Below are positions 7,366-13,412 of a stretch of DNA of 15,997 nucleotides, piece by piece. The notes beneath the pieces were generated by a model. The model saw nothing but the letters and a program-made list of their open reading frames with translations. It was not told where the DNA came from and made no database searches. Made by a program: the position numbers and the translations under genes. Numbering within the stretch: the stretch's first letter is position 1; each line of letters begins with the position of its first letter. Origin of the DNA: Spirochaetaceae bacterium (GTDB lineage: Bacteria > Spirochaetota > Spirochaetia > UBA9216); NCBI GenBank assembly GCA_028527945.1, contig JAQQAK010000420.1, forward strand, positions 1 to 15,997, written 5' to 3'.

Positions 7366-8985
7366 ATGAGAAAAAAAATCACGCTTCTAATAAGCGTCCT
7401 GATTATGGTTTTGATGTTTGCCGGATGTGCATCTACATCAAATGAGCAGCAGGAGACTGCAGCAGTCGAACATCATATAACAATTCTTCACACAAATGAC
7501 CACCATGGTCATCCGGTAGCATTCTACAATTACCCGGCAGCAGGTCAAGGCGGACTTCCCGCTCAGGCAACCTTAGTAGAGCAAATAAGAGCTGAAGTTC
7601 CAAACGTACTACTTCTAAGCGCGGGAGACATGAACACCGGACGCCCTGAATCTAACTTCTTCAAAGCTGAACCCGATGTTATTGGAATGAATTACATTGG
7701 CTATGACGCAATGGCAATGGGTAACCATGAGTTTGATCCCACCCCGGAAGAAATGCAGAGACAGATTGTATTGTGTGAATTTCCATGGCTTTGCGCAAAT
7801 GTTGTAAAAGAAGATAGCGGTGATTATATTGACAACGTAAAACCTTACATCATTAAGGAATACGATGGATTTAAAGTTGCTGTTTTTGGTTTAATGACTC
7901 AGACAACAGAATCTACAGGCTCTCCTGAACACATAAAAGGATATAAATTTCTTGATGAAGTTGAAACAGCCAATAAGCTGGTTCCAGAACTAAAAGAACA
8001 GGCAGACATCGTAATTGCCCTCGTTCACTGCGGTATATACGATGATGTAACCAAAGGCTCAGAAAGAATAGCAGCACAAGTTCCAGGTCTGGCACTTGTT
8101 GTTGACGGCCATAGCCACACAAAGGTTAAAGAACCAATAATGGTTACAAACGAAGAAACCGGAAAACAGGTTGCAGTTGTTCAGGCCAAAGATTGGGGAC
8201 TTTACATGGGTCGTGTTGATCTTAGCTTTTTAAATGGAGAAGTTACAGATCTTAAATATCAGCTAATACCTATAAATGTTAAATACCAGGAAAAACTTGA
8301 TGATGGAACAAAAGTTTATCATTTTGAAGGAGAAGAACTAAAAGAGGATGAAGGCCTTCTTGCTCTTCTTCAGCCATATGTAGATAAAGTTGACTCTGTA
8401 CTTAAAGAAGCGATAGGAACAGCTACAGCACCTTTCCTTAACGATAATACAAGAGCCGAAGAAACTGCCATTGGAGATCTTGTAGCAGATTCACTTAAAT
8501 GGTTTGCTGAACAGCAGGGCCAGGAAGTTGATTTTGCGTTCCAGAATGGCGGAGGAATAAGAACAAGCATAGCTGACGGTGAAATTCAAAAGCAGACTGT
8601 CTATGAAGTTCTTCCATTTGATAACTCAGTAGCAGTTTGTACCCTCAAAGGCTCAACCGTAATAGAGATGTTTAATGCCACACCTGCAAACATAGGACAC
8701 GGAGCAATGGCCCAGGTTTCTAAAGGTGTATCTTTAACAATAAACTCTGCTGATGGAACAGTAGAAGAACTTCTCATCAACGGAAGTCCTGTTGATCCTG
8801 ATGCTGAATACAAGGTTGCAACAAACTCATACCTCGCAGCAGGCGGAGACGGATACAAGATGTTTAATGATAAAGTCGACTACTATGACACTTCTCTAAT
8901 GCAGAGAGACGCACTTATCGAATACATTATATCTATGGGTGGAACTATTTCACCAGAAGTAGAAGGAAGAATTACAATCAAATAA
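7366..8985 (+). CDS. Lipoprotein 5'-nucleotidase / 2',3'-cyclic phosphodiesterase (UshA/YfkN type)
   Basis: This 539-residue protein starts with a lipoprotein signal (MRKK, hydrophobic stretch, lipobox FAGC with C21), so it is probably anchored in a membrane facing the periplasm or outside. The metallophosphatase domain shows the metal-ligand motifs ILHTNDHHGH, SAGDMNTG, GNHEFD, ALVHCG and GHSHT in family order. The C-terminal 5'-nucleotidase domain has QNGGGIRTSI, VLPFDNS and the substrate-clamp-like YLAAGGDGYKMF. Such enzymes hydrolyse nucleotides or other phosphoesters, releasing nucleoside and phosphate for scavenging; substrate preference cannot be decided from sequence. The start is fixed by AAGGAG six bases upstream. 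The gene stands alone, divergent from DUF1007, with a strong terminator 17 bases after its stop. Confidence 0.93.
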   Translation: MRKKITLLISVLIMVLMFAGCASTSNEQQETAAVEHHITILHTNDHHGHPVAFYNYPAAGQGGLPAQATLVEQIRAEVPNVLLLSAGDMNTGRPESNFFKAEPDVIGMNYIGYDAMAMGNHEFDPTPEEMQRQIVLCEFPWLCANVVKEDSGDYIDNVKPYIIKEYDGFKVAVFGLMTQTTESTGSPEHIKGYKFLDEVETANKLVPELKEQADIVIALVHCGIYDDVTKGSERIAAQVPGLALVVDGHSHTKVKEPIMVTNEETGKQVAVVQAKDWGLYMGRVDLSFLNGEVTDLKYQLIPINVKYQEKLDDGTKVYHFEGEELKEDEGLLALLQPYVDKVDSVLKEAIGTATAPFLNDNTRAEETAIGDLVADSLKWFAEQQGQEVDFAFQNGGGIRTSIADGEIQKQTVYEVLPFDNSVAVCTLKGSTVIEMFNATPANIGHGAMAQVSKGVSLTINSADGTVEELLINGSPVDPDAEYKVATNSYLAAGGDGYKMFNDKVDYYDTSLMQRDALIEYIISMGGTISPEVEGRITIK

Positions 8986-9002
8986 TCATTTTACTAAAAA
9001 CG

Positions 9003-9035
9003 AAGGGGAAGGACTTTGATATCCTTCCCCTTTTT
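9003..9035 (+). terminator. Intrinsic terminator after the 5'-nucleotidase gene
   Basis: A perfect 11-base inverted repeat (9003-9013 with 9022-9032, loop CTTTGATA) runs into a T-tract (9031-9035). An A-run at 8996-9000 upstream of the stem means it could also act on the minus strand for the remnant gene at 9078. Confidence 0.9.
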
Positions 9036-9077
9036 ATTTCTAAGAAATCAATTCCTTATAAAAAAAAGCTCTCACTG

Positions 9078-9467
9078 CTAAGCAATAATAAACTTACCGA
9101 CCTCACTGTTTAAAACAATAGCACTATCCTTGTTTTCACGGCTAAGGTCATTAACCTTTTCTACCGCAACAGATATTTGATTAGCGCCTGATGAGGCTTC
9201 TTCAATTCCACATGTAATTTCTTTGGTAATATTATCTAGATTGTTTCCTTCTTTTATAACTTCACGGCTACTAGTTAACATTTGAAGAGAGCCAGTTTTC
9301 ACGCGCTTACTTAAATCTTTCAACACCTCAATATTCTGTAGGATTTTATTTCCATCTTCTTTTTTCTCATACATAGAAAGTTTAATTTCAAATTCTCTCT
9401 CAGCAACATTTTTTACAATAATTATTTATATTTCCAAATCGCTTTTATTTGTAATTTTACCTTTCAT
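9078..9467 (-). pseudogene. Methyl-accepting chemotaxis protein C-terminal remnant with in-frame stop
   Basis: An AGGAGA ribosome binding site (9472-9477) precedes an ATG at 9467. This frame runs 13 codons (MKGKITNKSDLEI), meets TAA at 9428-9426, then continues without another stop to 9078. The downstream part is a heptad-rich alpha-helical sequence (MLTSSREVIKEGNNLDNI, ITCGIEEASSGANQISVAVE, VNDLSRENKDSAIVLNSEVG) matching the extreme C-terminal leg of treponemal MCP signalling domains. The conserved hairpin tip that binds CheA/CheW, the HAMP domain and the sensor are all absent. The simplest reading is an internal deletion plus nonsense mutation of an MCP gene. Alternatives are a small protein starting at the ATG at 9374 (no ribosome binding site), or stop readthrough. 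A short weak hairpin and T8 (9060-9067) follow the stop on the minus strand. Confidence 0.65.
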
Positions 9468-9526
9468 AATGTCTCCTAATATTACAAGATGCCAAAAGAC
9501 TTTGCTTTCATTAAATGTTAGTTAAC

Positions 9527-9543
9527 TTGATAGGCAATATCAA
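9527..9543. repeat. Inverted repeat TTGATA-N5-TATCAA
   Basis: A perfect six-base dyad (TTGATAGGCAATATCAA) lies about 60 bases upstream of the MCP remnant's start. It could be an operator. On the minus strand its TTGATA arm also sits 17 bases from TAACAT, a weak promoter-like pair. The region is AT-rich, so the call is tentative. Confidence 0.3.
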
Positions 9544-9583
9544 ATTTTAAAAATCATACATCTTAATAGGGCAACATTTTTTC

Positions 9584-9603
9584 AAAAAAAAAAAAAAAAA
9601 AAA
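9584..9603. repeat. Homopolymer A20 tract
   Basis: Twenty consecutive A residues on the plus strand form the T-tract of the adjacent terminator. A run this long is prone to slippage and to sequencing length error, so its exact length is uncertain. Confidence 0.9.
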
Positions 9604-9630
9604 TGGATGCCTGATTAAAAGCAGACATCC
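9584..9630 (-). terminator. Intrinsic terminator with 20-base T-tract
   Basis: On the minus strand GGATGTCTG (9630-9622) pairs with CAGGCATCC (9613-9605), with one G-U pair and an eight-base loop. It is followed by one A and then twenty T (forward A20 at 9584-9603). The wobble is a mismatch on the plus strand, which supports minus-strand function. It ends the lipoprotein transcript 56 bases past that gene's stop. Confidence 0.85.
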
Positions 9631-9685
9631 ACAAAAATATATTTAAAAGTCCATATCGTTATTAAAAAACCAGGACTTGTACTTC

Positions 9686-10255
9686 TTAGTTTAATTCTTC
9701 AAGCATACTTCCAAGAAGTCTTAAAAGTGTAGCTTGTTTATCATCACCAGGAGTTGGTGGATGATTAGGTCTTTCTCCATCTTTTGGAGGCTCCATTTTT
9801 TCTCCGCCACCATGTCCTTGAGGCTTTTCTGGTCTATCTGAAAAATCTCTGTCAGAAGGAGCATTCATGGCCATGTTATTCGATGTTAAAATAAATTTAA
9901 GCTGCTCCTTGGACAAAGTGTCCAAAATTAAAGCTACATAATCATCAGATTCAGCTTTTTCGTCGCTTTCTATCGAAGTTTTCCAACTTGCAATAGCAGT
10001 CTTTATAGAATCAATCTGTTCAGCTGAAAGCTTAACAGCCTCATCTTCAGTATCTTTTAGAGAGATTACCTTCATACAAAGATCAATATTTTTATCTCTC
10101 ATTACAGGCAGACGTTGTCCCATTGCCGGGCCTTCATTCTGCATTTGACGCGAATCCATTTTTGGTGGCCTGCCTTTTCGTTCATTAGACTGACATGAAA
10201 AAACAAGGATTGTTATAGTTAAAATAGCTGCAAAAACCTTTATAGTCTTTTTCAC
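9686..10255 (-). CDS. Small lipoprotein of unknown function
   Basis: I do not recognise a specific family. The 189-residue protein has a lipoprotein signal (MKKTIK, hydrophobic 7-19, lipobox LVFSC with C21). The mature part has a charged, Met-rich segment (22-60), an alpha-helical domain of about 60-130 (LSAEQIDSIKTAIASWKTSI, then LILDTLSKEQLKFIL), and a Pro/Gly/His-rich low-complexity stretch (140-172) before a short helix. The helical part is loosely reminiscent of small periplasmic CpxP/Spy-like helical proteins, but no diagnostic motif was seen. The GTG start is well supported: AGGAGGG (10263-10269) lies seven bases upstream. The gene is monocistronic, ended by the T20 terminator. About 95 bases upstream is a structured minus-strand RNA ending in a terminator, which may regulate it. 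Confidence 0.8.
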   Translation of the reverse strand: MKKTIKVFAAILTITILVFSCQSNERKGRPPKMDSRQMQNEGPAMGQRLPVMRDKNIDLCMKVISLKDTEDEAVKLSAEQIDSIKTAIASWKTSIESDEKAESDDYVALILDTLSKEQLKFILTSNNMAMNAPSDRDFSDRPEKPQGHGGGEKMEPPKDGERPNHPPTPGDDKQATLLRLLGSMLEELN

Positions 10256-10348
10256 TTAAATACCCTCCTAATTGGTATAAGCAAAATATATCTTTGTGCT
10301 AAATCTTTTTGGTTACAATAAGGTAAAACGACTGTAAAGAGTGTAAAC

Positions 10349-10387
10349 AAAAAAAAGACTATCGGAGAGGCCCAATCCCCGATAGTC
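10349..10387 (-). terminator. Intrinsic terminator (hairpin 2 of the structured RNA)
   Basis: A perfect nine-base stem GACTATCGG/CCGATAGTC is followed directly by eight T on the minus strand. The 13-base loop is longer than usual and contributes to the loop-loop pairing. Confidence 0.7.
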
Positions 10388-10413
10388 CGAATGCAGCCAT
10401 TGGACCGGCTGCA
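10349..10413 (-). ncRNA. Two-hairpin RNA with complementary (kissing) loops and U-tract
   Basis: On the minus strand hairpin 1 has a seven-base stem (10413-10407 with 10398-10392) and loop GGTCCAAT. A TTCG linker leads to hairpin 2, with a nine-base stem (10387-10379 with 10365-10357), a 13-base loop containing ATTGGGCC, and then T8 (10356-10349). The two loops can pair over eight bases (10406-10399 with 10376-10369), one of them U-G. On the plus strand that pair would be C-A, so the minus strand is the likely RNA. The element is GC-rich in very AT-rich surroundings. It lies upstream of the lipoprotein gene and could be an attenuator in its leader or the 3' part of a separate small RNA. It matches no riboswitch class I can name, and no clear promoter was found. 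Confidence 0.55.
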
Positions 10414-10478
10414 GCTTCCTGTTTATTACTTTTATTTTTTAACTTATCTAAAAATATATTTTTTATATTTTTATTCAT
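10359..10478 (-). CDS. Possible 39-codon ORF overlapping the structured RNA
   Basis: An ATG at 10478 opens 39 codons, ending in a TAG inside the terminator stem (10361-10359). The first 20 residues are Lys/Asn-rich (MNKNIKNIFLDKLKNKSNKQ). The last 18 are small and hydrophobic (AAGPMAAFGLSGIGPLR), a leader-plus-core look. There is no Shine-Dalgarno, and a frame this long can occur by chance in AT-rich DNA. If translated, ribosomes would enter both hairpins and disrupt the terminator, so it could be a leader peptide controlling readthrough into the lipoprotein gene. A precursor of a small secreted or modified peptide is another, weaker idea: no processing or export genes adjoin. Confidence 0.22.
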   Translation of the reverse strand: MNKNIKNIFLDKLKNKSNKQEAAAGPMAAFGLSGIGPLR

Positions 10479-10582
10479 TGCTTTTTAATTATGTAACTAT
10501 ATTTTAGACAATTTTTTATTTTTTACCATACAACCTTAGTATTAATTGAGGTATTATTACGATAAAACTACGTTTTTTTATC

Positions 10583-10602
10583 ATAAATTGATATCAATTT
10601 AT
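10583..10602. repeat. Perfect 20-base palindrome upstream of leuS
   Basis: ATAAATTGATATCAATTTAT is identical on both strands and is centred on GATATC. It ends 48 bases before the leuS -35 element. A partial copy of the half-site (TTGATAT) follows at about 10608-10614. Position and symmetry suit an operator; the composition is AT-only apart from the core G and C. Confidence 0.4.
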
Positions 10603-10650
10603 AAAATTTTGATATGTTTTTTGCTCACAACATTGAAACCTGTAATTCTA

Positions 10651-10679
10651 TTTACAAGAAAAACTCTAAGCGGTAATAT
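10651..10679 (+). promoter_or_regulatory. Promoter for leuS
   Basis: TTTACA (10651-10656, 5/6) and TAATAT (10674-10679, 4/6) are spaced 17 bases apart. The sixth base after the -10 is the A of the leuS ATG, and no Shine-Dalgarno is visible, so the message would be leaderless. No T-box-like leader, which often controls aminoacyl-tRNA synthetase genes in Firmicutes, is present. Confidence 0.5.
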
Positions 10680-10684
10680 AGCTC

Positions 10685-13195
10685 ATGAGCAAATACCCTT
10701 TTAGCGAAATAGAGCCTAAATGGCAAAAATATTGGGAAGATAACAAAACCTTTATGGTAGAAGAAGATCCAGACTTCCCACCGGAAAAACGAAAATATAT
10801 CCTGGATATGTTTCCATACCCGTCAGGAGCAGGCCTTCATGTAGGTCACCCGGAAGGTTATACAGCAACAGATATTTACTGCAGATTTCTCAGAATGAAC
10901 GGTTACAATGTTCTTCATCCAATGGGTTACGATTCTTTCGGACTTCCCGCAGAAAATTACGCGATAAAAACAGGCACACACCCTAAAAAGACGACCGAAG
11001 AAAATATAGAAAATTTCACACAACAAATAAAAAGCCTCGGTTTTAGCTACGACTGGAGCAGAGAAATAAAAACACATACTGCAGAATACTATCGCTGGAC
11101 ACAATGGATTTTTCTGCAGCTATATAAAAAAGGTCTGGCATACGAATCTCAAGCGCCAATAAATTGGTGCCCCTCATGTCTTACCGGTCTTGCAAACGAA
11201 GAAGTAAATGATGGAACCTGCGATCGCTGTGGCGCTCAGGTAGAAAAGAAAAATATTAGACAGTGGATCCTTAAGATTACTGAATATGCTGACAAACTTC
11301 TTGAAGGGCTGGATGATCTGGACTGGTCTGAATCTATAAAGTCAATGCAGAGAAACTGGATTGGTAAATCGACCGGTGCAAATGTAAAGTTCAAGGTTGA
11401 AGGAATGGATGCGGAGCTTGTAGTTTATACAACAAGACCTGATACTCTTTTCGGAGCTACCTACATGGTTATAAGTCCGGAACACGCTCTGGTAAAAGAA
11501 CTTTCAACAGCAGAACAAAAAACTGCTGTTGACAACTATATAAGACAAGCTTCTTTAAAATCAGATCTGGAAAGAACAGACCTAGCAAAAGAAAAAACTG
11601 GTGTCTTCTCAGGCAGTTATGCGATAAATCCTGTTAACGGAGACAAGATCCCTATATGGATTGCTGATTACGTTCTTATAAGTTACGGAACCGGTGCTAT
11701 TATGGCAGTTCCGGCACACGACGAAAGAGACTGGGAATTCGCAAAAGTATTTGGCCTTCCTATAATAGAAGTTTTGAAAGGCGGAAATGTTCAGGAAGCT
11801 GCGTATACAGAAGACGGCATCCATGTAAATTCCGGCCAACTTGACGGCTTGGGAAAACAGGAAGCAATAGATAAAATCATTGCATGGCTTGAAGAAAAAG
11901 AACTTGGAGAAGCCGCAGTAAACTATAAACTTCGCGACTGGATTTTCAGTCGCCAACGCTACTGGGGAGAACCAATACCTCTTATACACTGTCCTGATTG
12001 CGGTACAGTTCCTGTACCGGAAGAGGATCTTCCATTAACACTTCCAGAAGTTGAAACGTATCAACCTTCAGGCACAGGAGAATCTCCTCTGGCCAGGATT
12101 GACGAATGGGTAAATACAACCTGTCCGGTATGTGGAAAACCTGCAAAACGAGAAACAAACACAATGCCTCAGTGGGCAGGTTCATGCTGGTATTATTTAA
12201 GATATCTCGATCCTAAAAATACCGGAAACTTTGCGTCCAAAGAACTTCAGGAATATTGGATGCCTGTAGATCTTTATGTAGGAGGAGCCGAACATGCTGT
12301 TCTCCACTTACTTTATGCAAGATTCTGGCACAAGGTTCTTTATGACTTGGGTCTGGTTAATACTCCGGAACCTTTTAAGAGACTCATAAATCAGGGATTG
12401 ATTACTTCGTTTGCCTACCAGAGACCAAATAAGTCTCTTGTACCCGTAGATGAAGTAGAAGAAAAATCTGAAGGCGTTTTTGTAGAAAAAGCTAACGGTG
12501 ATAAAGTTGAACAGGTTATTGCAAAAATGTCAAAGAGTCTGAAAAACGTAATCAATCCGGATGATATTATAAAAGAATTCGGCGCTGATTCAATGAGAAT
12601 GTACGAAATGTTTATGGGACCTCTCCAGGTTTCAAAACCATGGCAGACTAAAGGTCTTACCGGTGTTCATAGATTCCTTGACAGAGTCTGGAGAGCTGCT
12701 GAAAAACCTTTAACAGAAGAAGTACCACCTAAAGAGCTAGAGAAAGTTCTTCACAAAACAATAAAGAAGGTAACAGAAGACACCAAGAACCTTGAGTTTA
12801 ATACTGCAATAAGCCAGATGATGATCTTTATCAACGAACAGTTTAAAACTGAAAAACTTTATAAATCAGTCTGGGAAAAGTTTTTGCTACTTCTGGCACC
12901 ATATGCGCCGCATATTGCAGAGGAACTCTGGGAAAAGATAGGTAACAAACCTTCAATATGTAAAGAGACTTGGCCAGAATATGATGAAGCAAAGACTATT
13001 GAGAATAATATCACTGTAGTAATTCAAGTTAATGGAAAACTTCGTGACAAGATTGAACTTTCAAGAGGAACTGATAAAGCAGAACTTGAAAAACTTGCTC
13101 TTGATAGACCAAAAATAAAAGAATACACAGAAGGCAAAAACATAATAAAAATTATTGCAGTGCCGGACAGACTTGTAAACATTGTTGTTAAGTAA
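10685..13195 (+). CDS. leuS: Leucyl-tRNA synthetase
   Basis: This class I synthetase of 836 residues charges tRNA-Leu with leucine in the cytoplasm. The N-terminus PKWQKYWE leads to the HIGH-type motif HVGH (52-55). A zinc-binding CPSC...CDRC lies at 162-182. The CP1 editing domain follows, with its threonine-rich site TTRPDT (249-254) and the GTGAIMAVPAHDERD segment that removes mischarged amino acids. RDWIFSRQRYWGEPIP and a second pair of CxxC motifs precede the leucine-specific region. KMSKS is at 614-618, followed by the anticodon-binding helical domain and the short C-terminal domain ending IIAVPDRLVNIVVK. Length and order are normal for bacterial LeuRS, and all catalytic motifs are intact. 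The gene is single, followed by a strong hairpin. Confidence 0.98.
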   Translation: MSKYPFSEIEPKWQKYWEDNKTFMVEEDPDFPPEKRKYILDMFPYPSGAGLHVGHPEGYTATDIYCRFLRMNGYNVLHPMGYDSFGLPAENYAIKTGTHPKKTTEENIENFTQQIKSLGFSYDWSREIKTHTAEYYRWTQWIFLQLYKKGLAYESQAPINWCPSCLTGLANEEVNDGTCDRCGAQVEKKNIRQWILKITEYADKLLEGLDDLDWSESIKSMQRNWIGKSTGANVKFKVEGMDAELVVYTTRPDTLFGATYMVISPEHALVKELSTAEQKTAVDNYIRQASLKSDLERTDLAKEKTGVFSGSYAINPVNGDKIPIWIADYVLISYGTGAIMAVPAHDERDWEFAKVFGLPIIEVLKGGNVQEAAYTEDGIHVNSGQLDGLGKQEAIDKIIAWLEEKELGEAAVNYKLRDWIFSRQRYWGEPIPLIHCPDCGTVPVPEEDLPLTLPEVETYQPSGTGESPLARIDEWVNTTCPVCGKPAKRETNTMPQWAGSCWYYLRYLDPKNTGNFASKELQEYWMPVDLYVGGAEHAVLHLLYARFWHKVLYDLGLVNTPEPFKRLINQGLITSFAYQRPNKSLVPVDEVEEKSEGVFVEKANGDKVEQVIAKMSKSLKNVINPDDIIKEFGADSMRMYEMFMGPLQVSKPWQTKGLTGVHRFLDRVWRAAEKPLTEEVPPKELEKVLHKTIKKVTEDTKNLEFNTAISQMMIFINEQFKTEKLYKSVWEKFLLLLAPYAPHIAEELWEKIGNKPSICKETWPEYDEAKTIENNITVVIQVNGKLRDKIELSRGTDKAELEKLALDRPKIKEYTEGKNIIKIIAVPDRLVNIVVK

Positions 13196-13221
13196 GAGAG
13201 ACAAAGTTCTAACTTACTTGA

Positions 13222-13257
13222 GCCTCTTTCAAAACCCCGGTTGGGTTTTAAAGAGGC
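13222..13257 (+). terminator. Strong hairpin after leuS
   Basis: GCCTCTTT-C-AAAACCC pairs with GGGTTTT-AAAGAGGC: fifteen pairs with one bulged C and a five-base loop CGGTT. No T-tract follows directly, so it may be an RNA 3'-end stabiliser or a Rho-assisted terminator and not a classical intrinsic one. Confidence 0.55.
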
Positions 13258-13268
13258 CTTGAAGAAAA

Positions 13269-13301
13269 TTTAATACTGTTAAAGCGAACTACTTTAATAC
13301 T
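13269..13301. repeat. Direct repeat TTTAATACT, 24-base period
   Basis: TTTAATACT occurs at 13269-13277 and 13293-13301, each followed by a similar TTAA(A)GC tail. It lies between leuS and the aminopeptidase gene. It could be a paired regulator site or a small duplication. Confidence 0.35.
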
Positions 13302-13310
13302 TAAGCAAAA

Positions 13311-13363
13311 ACAACACCGCCCAAAAGTCAATAAAAGTTAATTTGATAAAAAGGCGGGGTTTT
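13311..13363 (+). terminator. Weak long-loop hairpin before the M24 gene
   Basis: CCGCC (13317-13321) pairs with GGCGG (13353-13357), with imperfect flanking pairing, and GGCGGGG runs into TTTT (13360-13363). The loop of about 31 bases is long. It may be a second leuS terminator or a leader structure of the next gene. Confidence 0.25.
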
Positions 13364-13412
13364 AACAACCTTCCGGCAAAACAACTGATAAGGACAAAAA
13401 GGAAAACACAAT

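Noticed and set aside
10357..10413. Reading the two-hairpin element as a plus-strand RNA
   Set aside because: The loop-loop helix gains a C-A mismatch and no T-tract follows closely on the plus strand, so the minus strand fits better.
10359..10478. Firm call of a radical-SAM-modified peptide precursor
   Set aside because: No Shine-Dalgarno, no adjacent maturase, protease or exporter, and the two radical SAM genes lie about 4 kb and 9 kb away; kept only as a low-confidence ORF.
10561..10582. GATAAAA...TTTTATC hairpin as a terminator
   Set aside because: The stem is only A-T rich, with no clear gene to end on either strand; likely compositional.
10823..11104. Antisense ORFs over leuS (also 11609-11989, 11982-12185)
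   Set aside because: They lack ribosome binding sites and family features and lie wholly opposite a well-conserved leuS sequence.
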